From Dyadobacter diqingensis (GTDB lineage Bacteria > Bacteroidota > Bacteroidia > Cytophagales > Spirosomataceae): DNA of 64,000 nt. Positions 7,456 through 15,949 of this stretch are shown here, one piece after another. The stretch spans positions 124,428 through 188,427 of the forward strand of contig NZ_JAMXKF010000012.1 of NCBI RefSeq assembly GCF_024220585.1, written 5' to 3'. Each line of letters begins with the position of its first letter. Positions within the stretch are counted from its first letter, which is position 1. Position numbers and translations under genes: made by a program. The notes beneath the pieces were generated by a model that saw only the letters and a program-made list of their open reading frames with translations, was not told where the DNA came from and searched no databases.

Positions 7456-8445
7456 TTAATTACTTTCCAGGTAGCTGATTACCGCCCTGAAACGCTTGCT
7501 GTTAGGAGAAACTTTTTCAAAAGCGCGTGACGATAACTTGATAATGATATCATCATTCACACTGGTTTCCGGAATACGTCCGATAACCCTTACTATGATT
7601 TTTTCCTGATTGTACTCGTTCAAAACCTCCACCAAAGCCCCTATCGGCGCCGTACGGTGCAAGGCCAGAAATTTGCTGGTACTTTCATCCGTTTCAATCA
7701 CCTCCGCCAATCCGGATTCCGATTTACGTTTTCCTGTCACCACCTTAGGAGGCGCAACTTCCTCTACCGGTTTCATTACTTTCTCGGCAACCGCAGCCTT
7801 CGCTCTCACAGAATCCTTTACAACATTGGTCACTACCTTTTTCGGCTCTGCAATCACAGGTTTTGCTTTCTCAGCACCTTTTTCGCTTACGATCAGTTCC
7901 TGTCCTTCGGTCAGGTTATCGTCTTTAAGGTTATTCCATTTACGGATATCCGCCATCAAAACACCATATTTTACAGCAACCCGGTAGAGCGTTTGTCCCG
8001 CTTCAACTTTATGAACCCCATTGGGGGCTACGGCTACTTTCGCATCAGCGGTTGGAGGCGCAGTGGTAGTCGGCGGTGGAGGAAGTGGCTTAGCATCCTT
8101 AACGGCCGCTTTTACCTCTTCTTTTTTAGGTTCTTCTTTTTTTAATTCCTCCTTTTTGGGTTCTTTTTTACTCACTCTGGGTGTGTAAGGCACACGCAAA
8201 GTCTGTCCCAGCTGAACATTGTCACTAATGCCCGGATTAGCTTCCCGCAGCGACTGGATCGTTGTTCCATACTGTCTCACAACAGCGAACATTGTTTGTC
8301 CTTGATTTACTTTATGTAAAACATAAATTTTACCCCCCACTTTTTCAAACCCTATTGAATCTACTGCAACTGTTCCATTCGCACGGGCACTTTCCGCTCC
8401 TGTTAAAAAACCTGCCAAAATGGCTAGGTAAACTATGTATTTCAT
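7456..8445 (-). CDS. LysM peptidoglycan-binding protein with C-terminal RlpA-like barrel
   Basis: 329 residues. A signal peptide (about 1-22) is followed by LysM 1 (about 38-90, with VNQGQTMFAVVRQYG), a low-complexity Lys/Glu/Pro linker (about 94-130), LysM 2 (about 138-188, HKVEAGQTLYRVAVKYG), and a second linker. The C-terminal region (about 255-329, with ALHRTAPIGALVEV and IGRIPET) resembles the double-psi beta-barrel of RlpA-like proteins in Bacteroidota. It is expected to be periplasmic and to bind glycan strands. The RlpA-like part lacks an obvious catalytic signature, so lytic activity is doubtful. Its ATG directly follows the TGA of the upstream gene, so the two form an operon. Confidence 0.85.
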   Translation of the reverse strand: MKYIVYLAILAGFLTGAESARANGTVAVDSIGFEKVGGKIYVLHKVNQGQTMFAVVRQYGTTIQSLREANPGISDNVQLGQTLRVPYTPRVSKKEPKKEELKKEEPKKEEVKAAVKDAKPLPPPPTTTAPPTADAKVAVAPNGVHKVEAGQTLYRVAVKYGVLMADIRKWNNLKDDNLTEGQELIVSEKGAEKAKPVIAEPKKVVTNVVKDSVRAKAAVAEKVMKPVEEVAPPKVVTGKRKSESGLAEVIETDESTSKFLALHRTAPIGALVEVLNEYNQEKIIVRVIGRIPETSVNDDIIIKLSSRAFEKVSPNSKRFRAVISYLESN

Positions 8446-9279
8446 TCAGTAAGAAAATGTTAAACTCGAAAATTCATTATTATTTTTAAGATATACCAAT
8501 ATTCCGTTTTTCAGCAACATTGTCGACTGGCCAACGCCGTCCCTCCCTTCCGAGAGTTGTTCGTGAAATACGATTTCCTTTTTATCTGTAACGATAAGAA
8601 GATATTGTGCTATCTTTTCCTGCTCGTAAATATAATAAGAAAACATCATATAGGGCCTTTCATCCAAATAATCAATGCAAATGGGTTTTGAAATACCCAA
8701 TGTTTCTGATAAAAAGGACGAAAGTTTCTCAAAATAGATATTTCTCTCCTTGTAACGAACAGGTTGTTTTAAAATTATTTCCGGTGAAGGTTGTTTCACA
8801 TCCTCCGAAGCCGCAGACAAGGTTGCCGTATGCACGTTACAATTGGCATACTGAAACTTCTCCCCTTTCTGGGTTGCCACCTCCACCTCGTCTCCTTCTA
8901 ACGTGCGCACTAATACGTAGTTAGGCAGTGCCCACAATAATCCGCCGTCGCTGGCCGAAACAGCCAATAAATCCGTCGGCTGAGGCATATCCGGATAACG
9001 ATAATTATGCAAAAAAATGTGTTGGTGAGAAAATGCTGTCAGGGATGTCCACCAATCTGCTCCTTCTGGCGTAACTTGCCAGCGTAATTCAGGAACAGAA
9101 AGGTCAATAATCGCAAATGACACATTCTTTTCCGAACTTTCCCGCAATTCGATAGCCCATTCATTAATATCCGTATCCGGGTGAGGAAGTATACGCCAGA
9201 TATTTTGTGAAAACGTATGTGAAAAAACTTTTTGCAAATTTTTAGCTTTATTTTGAAACAAAATTTGAAATAATATCAT
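8446..9279 (-). CDS. DUF4905-like protein, function unknown
   Basis: 277 residues and no signal peptide. Tryptophan-rich repeats (ELRWQVTPEGADWWTSL, then GGLLWALPNYVLV) suggest a beta-rich or propeller-like fold. The pattern fits the Cytophagales family DUF4905 as I remember it, an assignment I cannot verify here. It is immediately upstream of the LysM gene with no gap (TGA then ATG) and divergent from kdsB, 15 bases away, so the two promoters must overlap or lie within coding DNA. The ORF is rich in A and T at its start, including the FQNKAKNLQ segment. Confidence 0.6.
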   Translation of the reverse strand: MILFQILFQNKAKNLQKVFSHTFSQNIWRILPHPDTDINEWAIELRESSEKNVSFAIIDLSVPELRWQVTPEGADWWTSLTAFSHQHIFLHNYRYPDMPQPTDLLAVSASDGGLLWALPNYVLVRTLEGDEVEVATQKGEKFQYANCNVHTATLSAASEDVKQPSPEIILKQPVRYKERNIYFEKLSSFLSETLGISKPICIDYLDERPYMMFSYYIYEQEKIAQYLLIVTDKKEIVFHEQLSEGRDGVGQSTMLLKNGILVYLKNNNEFSSLTFSY

Positions 9280-9294
9280 TCAAACTATAAACAC

Positions 9295-10035
9295 GTGCAA
9301 ATACTAGGCATAATACCAGCGCGCTACGCATCAACCCGTTTTCCTGCCAAAGCATTGGTCGATATCGGTGGAAAATCGATGATACAGCGTGTCTATGAAC
9401 AATCTTCCAAAGCTACACAACTCAGCCAGGTTATCGTAGCAACCGACGATGAAAGAATTTTTGACCACGTACATAATTTTGGCGGAAAGGCCGTAATGAC
9501 TTCTTCCGACCATCAGAGCGGCACCGACAGATGTTACGAAGCGCTGAGCAAAACGGAAGGAAAATACGACTATGTCATTAATATCCAGGGTGATGAGCCT
9601 TTTATAAGTCCTGAACCGATCAACAACCTTGCCGAGGTACTTGACGGAACCATTGAACTGGCAACACTGGTAAAAATAATCGATAGCGACGAAATTCTTT
9701 TCAACGTTAATGTACCAAAAGCCGTATTGAATAAACGGCACGAAGTCTTATATTTCAGCAGGCAAACAATCCCCTATTTACGCGGTATAGAAACCGATAA
9801 ATGGCTTAAATCCAATACTTTTTACAAACATATCGGAATTTACGCATATCGGGTCGATGTCCTCGCGGAAATTACAAAACTGGAAGTTTCGTCTCTGGAA
9901 AAGGCGGAAGCACTTGAACAGCTTCGCTGGCTTGAAAACGGATATTCGATCAAAGCCGTGATCACTTCTGACGATTCGCACGGGGTGGATACACCGGATG
10001 ATCTTGACCGGGTGACGCGTAAGTTTTTGTCGTAA
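9295..10035 (+). CDS. kdsB: 3-deoxy-manno-octulosonate cytidylyltransferase (CMP-Kdo synthetase)
   Basis: 246 residues, the usual KdsB length. Visible motifs are IIPARYASTRFPAKAL (nucleotide-binding loop, residues 5-20), VATDDERI near 50, and INIQGDEPFI near 97, where the acidic residues bind metal. KdsB activates Kdo with CTP in the cytoplasm for lipid A-core assembly, so the cell makes Kdo-containing LPS. The start is GTG at 9295; the protein begins directly with the conserved QILGIIPARYAS strand, so no upstream start is needed. It is divergent from the DUF4905-like gene. Confidence 0.95.
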   Translation: MQILGIIPARYASTRFPAKALVDIGGKSMIQRVYEQSSKATQLSQVIVATDDERIFDHVHNFGGKAVMTSSDHQSGTDRCYEALSKTEGKYDYVINIQGDEPFISPEPINNLAEVLDGTIELATLVKIIDSDEILFNVNVPKAVLNKRHEVLYFSRQTIPYLRGIETDKWLKSNTFYKHIGIYAYRVDVLAEITKLEVSSLEKAEALEQLRWLENGYSIKAVITSDDSHGVDTPDDLDRVTRKFLS

Positions 10036-10194
10036 AGGCGACGGCTTAAGGTAATGAATTTAACAAAAACAGTTACACAGACAAGCGCAGATTTACTCTT
10101 AATTTATGTTAAAAGGCTGTTTTTTTAATACCAGATCAGTCTTTGGCACGTTAATTTTCTTTGTTTTAACCATTACTAATTGAAAAACCAGCTT

Positions 10195-11760
10195 ATGCAA
10201 TATAACATTCTTTGGGCGGATGATGAAATAGATCTGCTTAAACCCCATATCATGTTTTTGACTAACAAAGGGTACAACGTAACGCCTGTAAACAGTGGAG
10301 CCGATGCCCTTGACCGAATTGAAAATGAACGATTTGATATAGTTTTCTTAGATGAAATGATGCCGGGTATGACCGGTTTGGAAACCCTCGGGCAAATCAA
10401 ACAAATGCAGCCAAACCTTCCTGTGGTAATGATTACCAAAAGTGAGGAAGAACATATCATGGAAGATGCCATCGGTTCCAAAATCGATGATTATCTGATC
10501 AAACCATTAAACCCGAATCAGATTTTATTGTCTGTCAAGAAAATTCTGGACAACAAAAGACTGGTCACTGAAAAAACGACACTGAGTTATCAGCAGGAAT
10601 TCAGAAACCTGGCGATGCAGTATCAGGACCGGATCGGCCATGAAGAGTGGGCTGATATTTATAAAAAACTAATTTACTGGGAACTTGAACTTGAAAGCTC
10701 CGACGACCAGGGGATGTCCGAGGTGTTCAGTATGCAGAAGAGCGACGCCAATGCAAATTTCTGCAAATTTATCGAACAGGAATATGAAGGCTGGCTGAAC
10801 GATCCAAAAGCAGACCGACCGATTTTGTCTCATCAATTGATGAAACAAAAGGTATTTCCATATCTGAAACAATCTACCGAACCTGTCTTTTTCCTTTTGA
10901 TCGATAACTTCCGTTATGATCAGTGGAAAATGATTCAGCCGATTTTACAGGAATATTTCAATATCGAAGAGGAGACGTCTTATTATTCAATTCTTCCGAC
11001 GACAACGGGTTATGCAAGAAACGCGATTTTCTCTGGTATGATGCCAAGCGAAATGGAACGCAAGCATCCGCAGTGGTGGGTAAGTGACGAAAACACGCCC
11101 GACGGTGAAGAAGGTTTGAACAACCATGAATTTGATTTTCTTCAAAAACAGCTGGAAACAAACCATTTCAATATCAAATCGTCTTACAACAAGATTTTAA
11201 ATACAAATCAGGGAAAATCACTGATTGATAACTTCAACAATTTACTGAACAATCAGCTGAATGTGGTTGTCTACAACTTTGTCGATATGTTGTCTCATGC
11301 GCGTACCGATGTTCAGATGATCAAGGAACTTGCGCCTGACGAAGCAGCTTACCGGTCGATCACTAAATCATGGTTCCAGCATTCCCCACTTTTGGATTTT
11401 ATCAAAAAGGTAGCGGAAAAGAAATGCAGACTGATCTTAACAACTGACCACGGCATGATCCGCGTGCAGAAACCTGTTAAAATTATCGGTTACCGTGAAA
11501 CAAACACCAACCTGCGTTACAAACACGGCAAAAACCTTGGATTTGACGATAACCACCTGATGGTTTGCCGCAAACCGGAAAGAATATTCCTACCAAAACC
11601 GCATGTATCTACTTCGTATGTATTTACAAAAGAGGATTATTTCTTTGCTTATCCAAACAACTACAACCAATACGTGAACCTTTACCGGGATACTTTCCAG
11701 CATGGAGGTGTTTCCCTTGAAGAGGTAATCATTCCTTTTATTGATTTAACGGCGAAATAA
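10195..11760 (+). CDS. porX: PorX, response regulator with PglZ domain (type IX secretion regulator)
   Basis: 521 residues from the ATG at 10195. A TTG at 10180 would add five residues but is a weaker choice. The N-terminal receiver domain (1-120) has the acidic pair in ILWADDEID, phospho-acceptor Asp at about 53 in FLDEMMPGMTG, and the switch Lys in LIKPLNP. A helical linker leads to a PglZ/alkaline-phosphatase-like domain (about 215-521) with LLIDNFRYDQW, the nucleophile region TTTGYARNAIFSG, and TTDHGM at about 416-421. This layout is that of PorX, which works with the kinase PorY and a sigma factor in Porphyromonas gingivalis T9SS regulation, and whose PglZ domain has oligonucleotide phosphodiesterase activity. 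No kinase gene is adjacent. Confidence 0.92.
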   Translation: MQYNILWADDEIDLLKPHIMFLTNKGYNVTPVNSGADALDRIENERFDIVFLDEMMPGMTGLETLGQIKQMQPNLPVVMITKSEEEHIMEDAIGSKIDDYLIKPLNPNQILLSVKKILDNKRLVTEKTTLSYQQEFRNLAMQYQDRIGHEEWADIYKKLIYWELELESSDDQGMSEVFSMQKSDANANFCKFIEQEYEGWLNDPKADRPILSHQLMKQKVFPYLKQSTEPVFFLLIDNFRYDQWKMIQPILQEYFNIEEETSYYSILPTTTGYARNAIFSGMMPSEMERKHPQWWVSDENTPDGEEGLNNHEFDFLQKQLETNHFNIKSSYNKILNTNQGKSLIDNFNNLLNNQLNVVVYNFVDMLSHARTDVQMIKELAPDEAAYRSITKSWFQHSPLLDFIKKVAEKKCRLILTTDHGMIRVQKPVKIIGYRETNTNLRYKHGKNLGFDDNHLMVCRKPERIFLPKPHVSTSYVFTKEDYFFAYPNNYNQYVNLYRDTFQHGGVSLEEVIIPFIDLTAK

Positions 11761-11779
11761 TTTCAGCTCAATTCAATAT

Positions 11780-11821
11780 AAAAGCGGCTTAAAGAAAATC
11801 AGATTTCTTTAAGCCGCTTTT
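11780..11821. terminator. bidirectional terminator between porX and ftsE
   Basis: A perfect 18-bp stem, 11780-11797 with 11804-11821, has core AAGCGGCTT/AAGCCGCTT and loop ATCAGA. Flanking A and T runs allow it to end both convergent genes. Confidence 0.88.
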
Positions 11822-11845
11822 TCGTTCGTCAGAAACAAATTTATT

Positions 11846-12523
11846 TTATCCTTCGGAAACACTGCCGTTTTCGCATTTCAAAACGCGTGCCGGAAATTTT
11901 TTAAGAAAGTCGTAGTTATGTGTTGCCATCAGAATGGCTGTACCTGCGTTATTAATGGTTCTGAACACCTGCATGATCTGATCCCCTACTTCCGGGTCAA
12001 GATTCCCTGTGGGTTCGTCTGCGATGAGTATTCGTGGTTCATTGAGCATAGCCCGGGCAATCACCACACGCTGCTGCTCTCCACCCGAAAGCTGATGCGG
12101 CATTCTTTTTTGCGATGTCCCCAGTCCCACCTGCATTAACACTTCTGCAATACGTTTGGAAATTTTCGCCTGCTGGTCCCATCCGGTTGCACGCAGTACA
12201 AAAGAAAGGTTATCCTCAACCGACCGGTCAGAAAGCAACTGGAAATCCTGAAAAACAATCCCAATTCTGCGACGTAAAAACGGAATATCTACTCTTTTGA
12301 TGTTGTGTAGCTCATAGCCTACCACCTTCGCAGAACCCGTATGCAGCCACAAATCACCATAAAGCGTTTTCATCAGTGAGCTTTTTCCGCTCCCCGTACG
12401 ACCGATCAGATATACAAACTCACCATTTTTTATCTCAAAATGGACATCATTTAAAACAGGCCGGTCACCCTGATAGATATCTGCCCGTTCCAATCTTACA
12501 ATAGGCTCTGTTGATTCAGTCAT
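11846..12523 (-). CDS. ftsE: FtsE-type cell division ABC ATPase
   Basis: 225 residues, the FtsE/LolD size. Walker A GRTGSGKSS is at residues 41-49, the signature LSGGEQQR near 143, and Walker B ILIADEPTGNLDP near 165, followed by the switch His in MATHNYDF. FtsE with its membrane partner FtsX couples divisome signals to peptidoglycan hydrolases. The FVYLIGRTGSGKSSLMK and TAILMATHNYDF segments favour FtsE over LolD or MacB. No ftsX gene is near, so the pair is separated here if the call is right. The start is the ATG at 12521-12523. Confidence 0.85.
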   Translation of the reverse strand: MTESTEPIVRLERADIYQGDRPVLNDVHFEIKNGEFVYLIGRTGSGKSSLMKTLYGDLWLHTGSAKVVGYELHNIKRVDIPFLRRRIGIVFQDFQLLSDRSVEDNLSFVLRATGWDQQAKISKRIAEVLMQVGLGTSQKRMPHQLSGGEQQRVVIARAMLNEPRILIADEPTGNLDPEVGDQIMQVFRTINNAGTAILMATHNYDFLKKFPARVLKCENGSVSEG

Positions 12524-12557
12524 AAATTGAGAAATGAGATAATCAGATTTTGAGAAA

Positions 12558-12596
12558 AGAGGTTAGACATTTAGTTTTCCTAAACACCTAACCTCT
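12558..12596 (-). terminator. terminator after fsa (minus strand)
   Basis: AGAGGTTAG (12558-12566) pairs with CTAACCTCT (12588-12596), with an inner TTTAG/CTAAA pairing. On the minus strand the stem runs into TTTTCTC. It lies 20 bases downstream of the transaldolase-like gene. Confidence 0.7.
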
Positions 12597-12615
12597 CATA
12601 TAGTCTAAATTCTTA

Positions 12616-13272
12616 TTAAGCGTTTCCTTTGTTGTAGTCAGCAAGGAATTTTTCAAGACCGATATCCGTAAGCGGGTGTTTCAACAATGCTTCCATCGCG
12701 CTCAATGGACCTGTCATAACGTCTGCTCCAACTTCTGCACACTGGATAATGTGCATTGGGTGACGTACAGAAGCTGCAAGAACCTGCGTTTCGAAACCAT
12801 AGTTACGGTAGATCGTAAGGATCTGCTCGATCAAACCGATACCATCTGTTGAAATATCGTCAAGACGGCCAACAAACGGAGAAACGTAAGTTGCACCAGC
12901 TTTTGCTGCTAATAGCGCCTGTCCGGCAGAGAAAATAAGTGTACAGTTGGTACGAACACCTTTCAATGAAAAATATTTCAAAGCTTTAACCCCTTCTTTT
13001 GTCATCGGGATCTTCACCACAATTTTATCATCAATCTCGATCAATTCTTCTCCTTCGCGAATCATTCCTTCAAGATCAAGAGAAATTACTTCCGCACTTA
13101 CATCACCATCCACAATATCACAGATCGCTTTGTAATGTCTCATGATATTATCCTTTCCGGTAATTCCCTCTTTTGCCATAAGTGACGGGTTGGTTGTAAC
13201 ACCATCAAGTACACCTAAAGCCTGAGCTTCTTTAATTTCTTTTAGATTCGCAGTGTCAATAAAAAATTTCAT
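12616..13272 (-). CDS. fsa: fructose-6-phosphate aldolase / transaldolase-like protein
   Basis: 218 residues from the ATG at 13270-13272. An upstream in-frame start would add 19 unrelated residues and would overlap the promoter at 13301-13330. Features are MKFFIDTANLKEI at the N-terminus, GVTTNPSLMAKEG near 24, VVKIPMT with the Schiff-base Lys at about 87, TNCTLIFSAGQAL, and YVSPFVGRLDDI. The length and motifs are those of the short transaldolase/FSA family. Members either cleave fructose 6-phosphate to dihydroxyacetone and glyceraldehyde 3-phosphate or act as transaldolases in the pentose phosphate pathway; sequence alone does not decide. It is a single-gene unit with its own promoter and terminator. 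Confidence 0.9.
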   Translation of the reverse strand: MKFFIDTANLKEIKEAQALGVLDGVTTNPSLMAKEGITGKDNIMRHYKAICDIVDGDVSAEVISLDLEGMIREGEELIEIDDKIVVKIPMTKEGVKALKYFSLKGVRTNCTLIFSAGQALLAAKAGATYVSPFVGRLDDISTDGIGLIEQILTIYRNYGFETQVLAASVRHPMHIIQCAEVGADVMTGPLSAMEALLKHPLTDIGLEKFLADYNKGNA

Positions 13273-13300
13273 ATCAAGAATTAAATAGTTAATTGTTCCA

Positions 13301-13330
13301 CAAAAGTAGAAAACCCTGATTAAAAGCAAA
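13301..13330 (-). promoter_or_regulatory. Bacteroidota-type promoter for fsa
   Basis: On the minus strand, TTTG (13327-13330) is followed after 18 bases by TACTTTTG (13301-13308). This matches the Bacteroidota consensus TTTG-N17-20-TAnnTTTG for the primary sigma factor. The predicted RNA start is about 20 bases upstream of the fsa ATG. Confidence 0.75.
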
Positions 13331-13368
13331 AAAAAGATGTGGAATGGAAGCGAAAGGGCATAAAAAAA

Positions 13369-13459
13369 GGCAAACCGAGAATCTCACCGCATCGACCACC
13401 TACCCTTGCTTCCGTCAGGACCTGGGGGATTCGGAAGGAGCTGGTAGTTCCGATTTGCC
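13369..13459 (-). ncRNA. ffs: signal recognition particle RNA, small bacterial type (4.5S)
   Basis: On the minus strand the 91-base segment carries CAGGTCCTGACGGAAGCAAG, the conserved SRP apical-domain sequence that binds Ffh. Its ends pair over ten base pairs (GGCAAATCGG with TCGGTTTGCC, allowing G-U). This RNA scaffolds Ffh for co-translational membrane targeting. A TAnnTTTG element lies just upstream. The exact 5' and 3' ends are estimated from the closing stem. Confidence 0.92.
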
Positions 13460-13463
13460 GGTG

Positions 13464-13492
13464 CAAAGATAAAGACATTTATTTGACAAAAA
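13464..13492 (-). promoter_or_regulatory. promoter of the SRP RNA gene
   Basis: On the minus strand TATCTTTG (13464-13471) lies 4 bases upstream of the RNA's closing stem, and TTTTTG (13487-13492) lies 15 bases further up. The -7 element is a full match; the -33 spacing is a little short. Confidence 0.7.
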
Positions 13493-13518
13493 GAAATCAT
13501 TCGTTTCATCTTTCGTCT

Positions 13519-13526
13519 TACTTTTG
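13519..13526 (+). promoter_or_regulatory. -7 promoter element for the TPR lipoprotein gene
   Basis: TACTTTTG fits TAnnTTTG. Transcription would begin about base 13533, so the possible GTG start at 13526 would lie outside the mRNA. This supports the ATG at 13553. Confidence 0.65.
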
Positions 13527-13552
13527 TGCGAAACAACTCTAAACGCGTGATT

Positions 13553-14254
13553 ATGTGCCGAATATTTTTTTTATTTTTTTTACTATTTCTTAATTCCTGT
13601 TCCCAATCCAGTGATGCTTTCCTGCAAAAAGGCAAAGATTTAATGCGTGAAGGCAAAACCAAAGAAGCCATCGAATACCTGAACAAAGCCATTGAAAAAA
13701 ATACTTCAAACGCCGAAGCGCTCAACACCCGCGGCGTTGCTTATTACGAACTGAAGGAATATCCGAGTGCGCTTATGGATTTCAACCAGGCCATAAGAAT
13801 TCAGCCTAAATCTTACCGCCCTTATTTTAACCGCGCACTTTTATATACCGCCGATAACCATCTTGACTCGGCGCTGACGGATTATAACCGTGCTGCCAAT
13901 CTTGCACCTGACACCTCGGACGTCTTTTTAAACAGAGGACAACTTTATGTTTTGCTTGATAAGGCCGAACCTGCCATTCTGGATTTCGAAAAAGCGACGC
14001 AGCTGAATCAGGACAACAAACAGGCATGGTATAATCTGGGCAACACTTATTATCGTCAGGGTGATTTCAAAAAATCAACATTGGCCTTCCGTCAAACTGT
14101 CAAACTGGACTCCCAATATGGTAAGGCGTTTTATGGCCTTGGTTTGGCGCAATGGTATGACGGTGAAAAAGATCTGGGTTGTACAAGTCTGAAACAGGCG
14201 CAAAATCTGGGCTATGAAGACGCAACGGCTGCGCTAAGTCAGTTTTGTAAATGA
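13553..14254 (+). CDS. tetratricopeptide-repeat lipoprotein
   Basis: 233 residues from the ATG at 13553. The start is chosen because it gives a lipoprotein signal peptide (IFFLFFLLFLNSC, lipobox LNSC) and because the promoter lies just upstream. After the lipidated Cys come about five to six 34-residue TPR units from residue 25 to the end (for example AIEYLNKAIEKNTSNAEALN, then AWYNLGNTYYRQGDFKKST). TPRs form protein-binding superhelices, so this is probably an envelope scaffold. The partner is unknown. A near-C-terminal Cys in DLGCTSLKQA is typical of small Bacteroidota TPR lipoproteins. Confidence 0.85.
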   Translation: MCRIFFLFFLLFLNSCSQSSDAFLQKGKDLMREGKTKEAIEYLNKAIEKNTSNAEALNTRGVAYYELKEYPSALMDFNQAIRIQPKSYRPYFNRALLYTADNHLDSALTDYNRAANLAPDTSDVFLNRGQLYVLLDKAEPAILDFEKATQLNQDNKQAWYNLGNTYYRQGDFKKSTLAFRQTVKLDSQYGKAFYGLGLAQWYDGEKDLGCTSLKQAQNLGYEDATAALSQFCK

Positions 14255-14337
14255 TCAAAATTATATGGCTGAAATAGTAATAAAAAGCCCAAATCAGCTT
14301 TATATTAGACAACAGAACCCACTAAACAAGAAGAATC

Positions 14338-14682
14338 ATGAAATTTTTCAAGATCATATTTGGGCTGATATTTATGCTTTTCGCTTATTTTCAGTTCAAT
14401 GACCCCGACGCAACCGTCTGGATCTTTACGTACAGCGCAGCCGCGCTTGCCTGCTACATGAGCATCAATCACCTTTGGCCTTCCTGGGTGTTTTATGCAC
14501 TGGCCGCCGGTTATCTGGTTGCCGCAGTGTTACAATGGCCACCACATTTTGAAGGCATATTCTTTGGAGAAGCAAAAATGAGAAGCATCAACATCGAAGA
14601 AGCCCGTGAATCGCTGGGATTGCTCATTTGCTGCCTGGCTATGGTAGTATTAGGAAAATGGGGTGGTAAACCTGTTGATTAA
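14338..14682 (+). CDS. TMEM220-family membrane protein
   Basis: 114 residues with about four predicted membrane helices: 5-20, 27-45, 49-66 and 92-107. The segment FAYFQFNDPDATVWIFTYS is the signature of the transmembrane 220 family, found in bacteria and animals and without a known function. AGAAG just upstream is a modest Shine-Dalgarno-like match. Its stop codon overlaps the stop of birA on the other strand (shared TTAA at 14679-14682). Confidence 0.82.
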   Translation: MKFFKIIFGLIFMLFAYFQFNDPDATVWIFTYSAAALACYMSINHLWPSWVFYALAAGYLVAAVLQWPPHFEGIFFGEAKMRSINIEEARESLGLLICCLAMVVLGKWGGKPVD

Positions 14683-15446
14683 TTATCCCATATCCATTCA
14701 ATTTCTTTGAGGCCCAGTTCCGTGATATCGGTATGGCCTTCAAATCTGATACATAATTTACCATAATCAGTTATGCCGGTTACCGTTCCCGAAACAATTT
14801 CGTTCTGATAACGGAATCTGCATAGCTGATTAAATCCAAATAAGTATTTCAGGTACTCGCGGCGGATTTCTTCCTGGTGACCGGATTTGAGTTTAAAATA
14901 CCAAACGTCCAGATGATGCACCAGCTTGGAAAATTCCTCGTTCATTGAAAATTCTTTTCCGGTGTGGCTCGCCAGAGAAGTTGCCCTACCCCCGACAAAC
15001 CGGGTTTGGTTGACATTGACACCAATTCCGGCGATTGAACTGGCCAACCGAGCGCCTTGAATCGAGTTTTCGATGAGTGTTCCGCATATTTTTTTATCTC
15101 CGAGATAGATGTCATTTGGCCACTTTATCTTAACTTTATCAGAATAGGTACTCAGATAAGTCGTTACCCCCAACGCAATAGACTGGCTGATAAGAAATTG
15201 ATCCGGTATCGGCAAGAATACCGGCGTAAGTACAACCGACATGGTGAGATTCATTCGGGGTTCAGTTACCCAGGTTGTCCCTCTTTGTCCACGACCTTTC
15301 GTTTGGTCGTCAGTAATGACAACGGCTCCTTCCATACTTGAATCACTACGCACTAATTCAGCCGCTATGTCGTTTGTTGAATGACAAGATGGCAGATAAA
15401 TAACTTTTTTACCTATAATTAAGGTATCGTATATAGAGTTGTACAA
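14679..15446 (-). CDS. birA: biotin--[acetyl-CoA-carboxylase] ligase
   Basis: 255 residues. Catalytic-domain motifs are SCHSTNDIAAEL (20-31), the biotinyl-AMP loop KGRGQRGTTW (near 50), KWPNDIYLGDKKICG (near 108), and the C-terminal SH3-like domain. No N-terminal DNA-binding helix-turn-helix is present, so it is a monofunctional ligase rather than a repressor. It attaches biotin to the carboxylase carrier protein for fatty-acid synthesis. The start appears to be TTG at 15446: no ATG occurs before the conserved region, and an in-frame TAA lies 18 bases upstream. It is convergent with TMEM220, with overlapping stops. Confidence 0.92.
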   Translation of the reverse strand: MYNSIYDTLIIGKKVIYLPSCHSTNDIAAELVRSDSSMEGAVVITDDQTKGRGQRGTTWVTEPRMNLTMSVVLTPVFLPIPDQFLISQSIALGVTTYLSTYSDKVKIKWPNDIYLGDKKICGTLIENSIQGARLASSIAGIGVNVNQTRFVGGRATSLASHTGKEFSMNEEFSKLVHHLDVWYFKLKSGHQEEIRREYLKYLFGFNQLCRFRYQNEIVSGTVTGITDYGKLCIRFEGHTDITELGLKEIEWIWDN

Positions 15447-15493
15447 TTTTTTTACTTTACTTTAGGGTTTATAGAAATGGGAATCAACTACGC

Positions 15494-15877
15494 ATGAAAC
15501 AACGCAAAAATAAAGAACTATCATCAAAAGATTTATCCGAGCTAATAGCTAAAGGGATGTCAGAGAAGAAAGGTGAGGATATAACTATTCTTGATCTTCG
15601 GAAAGTAAAAAATTCAATAACAGATTTTTTTGTAATTTGCTCGGGTAATTCCGACACTCAAATAGATGCTTTGGCCAATTCGGTGGAAGACGAAGTTTAC
15701 AAAATATCAAAAACCGACCCATGGCAGAAAGAAGGAAAGGCCAACGGCGAGTGGATATTAATTGACTATGTGGATGTAGTGGCTCACATTTTTAATAAAG
15801 AACGTCGCAAACACTATGATTTGGAAGAGCTTTGGGGAGACGCGGTCGTAACGCACTTTGAAGATTCGGTCCTGTAA
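15494..15877 (+). CDS. rsfS: ribosome silencing factor RsfS (Iojap family)
   Basis: 127 residues. Motifs are DITILDLRKVKNSITDFFVI (35-54), SGNSDTQIDALANSVED, and near the end GEWILIDYVDVVAHIFNKE followed by YDLEELW. RsfS binds ribosomal protein uL14 and blocks subunit joining when nutrients are scarce. It is upstream of ftsH, 72 bases apart on the same strand, an arrangement seen in other Bacteroidota. It is divergent from birA. Confidence 0.95.
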   Translation: MKQRKNKELSSKDLSELIAKGMSEKKGEDITILDLRKVKNSITDFFVICSGNSDTQIDALANSVEDEVYKISKTDPWQKEGKANGEWILIDYVDVVAHIFNKERRKHYDLEELWGDAVVTHFEDSVL

Positions 15878-15949
15878 ATGTCGTAGCAGATGAACATTCA
15901 TCGGGTGCGAAATGTTGTTTATTAAATTTCCTCTTAATTATTATAAAGA

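Noticed and set aside
10180..10197. TTG at 10180 as the porX start
   Set aside because: The ATG at 10195 begins directly with the conserved receiver strand and gives the usual PorX length.
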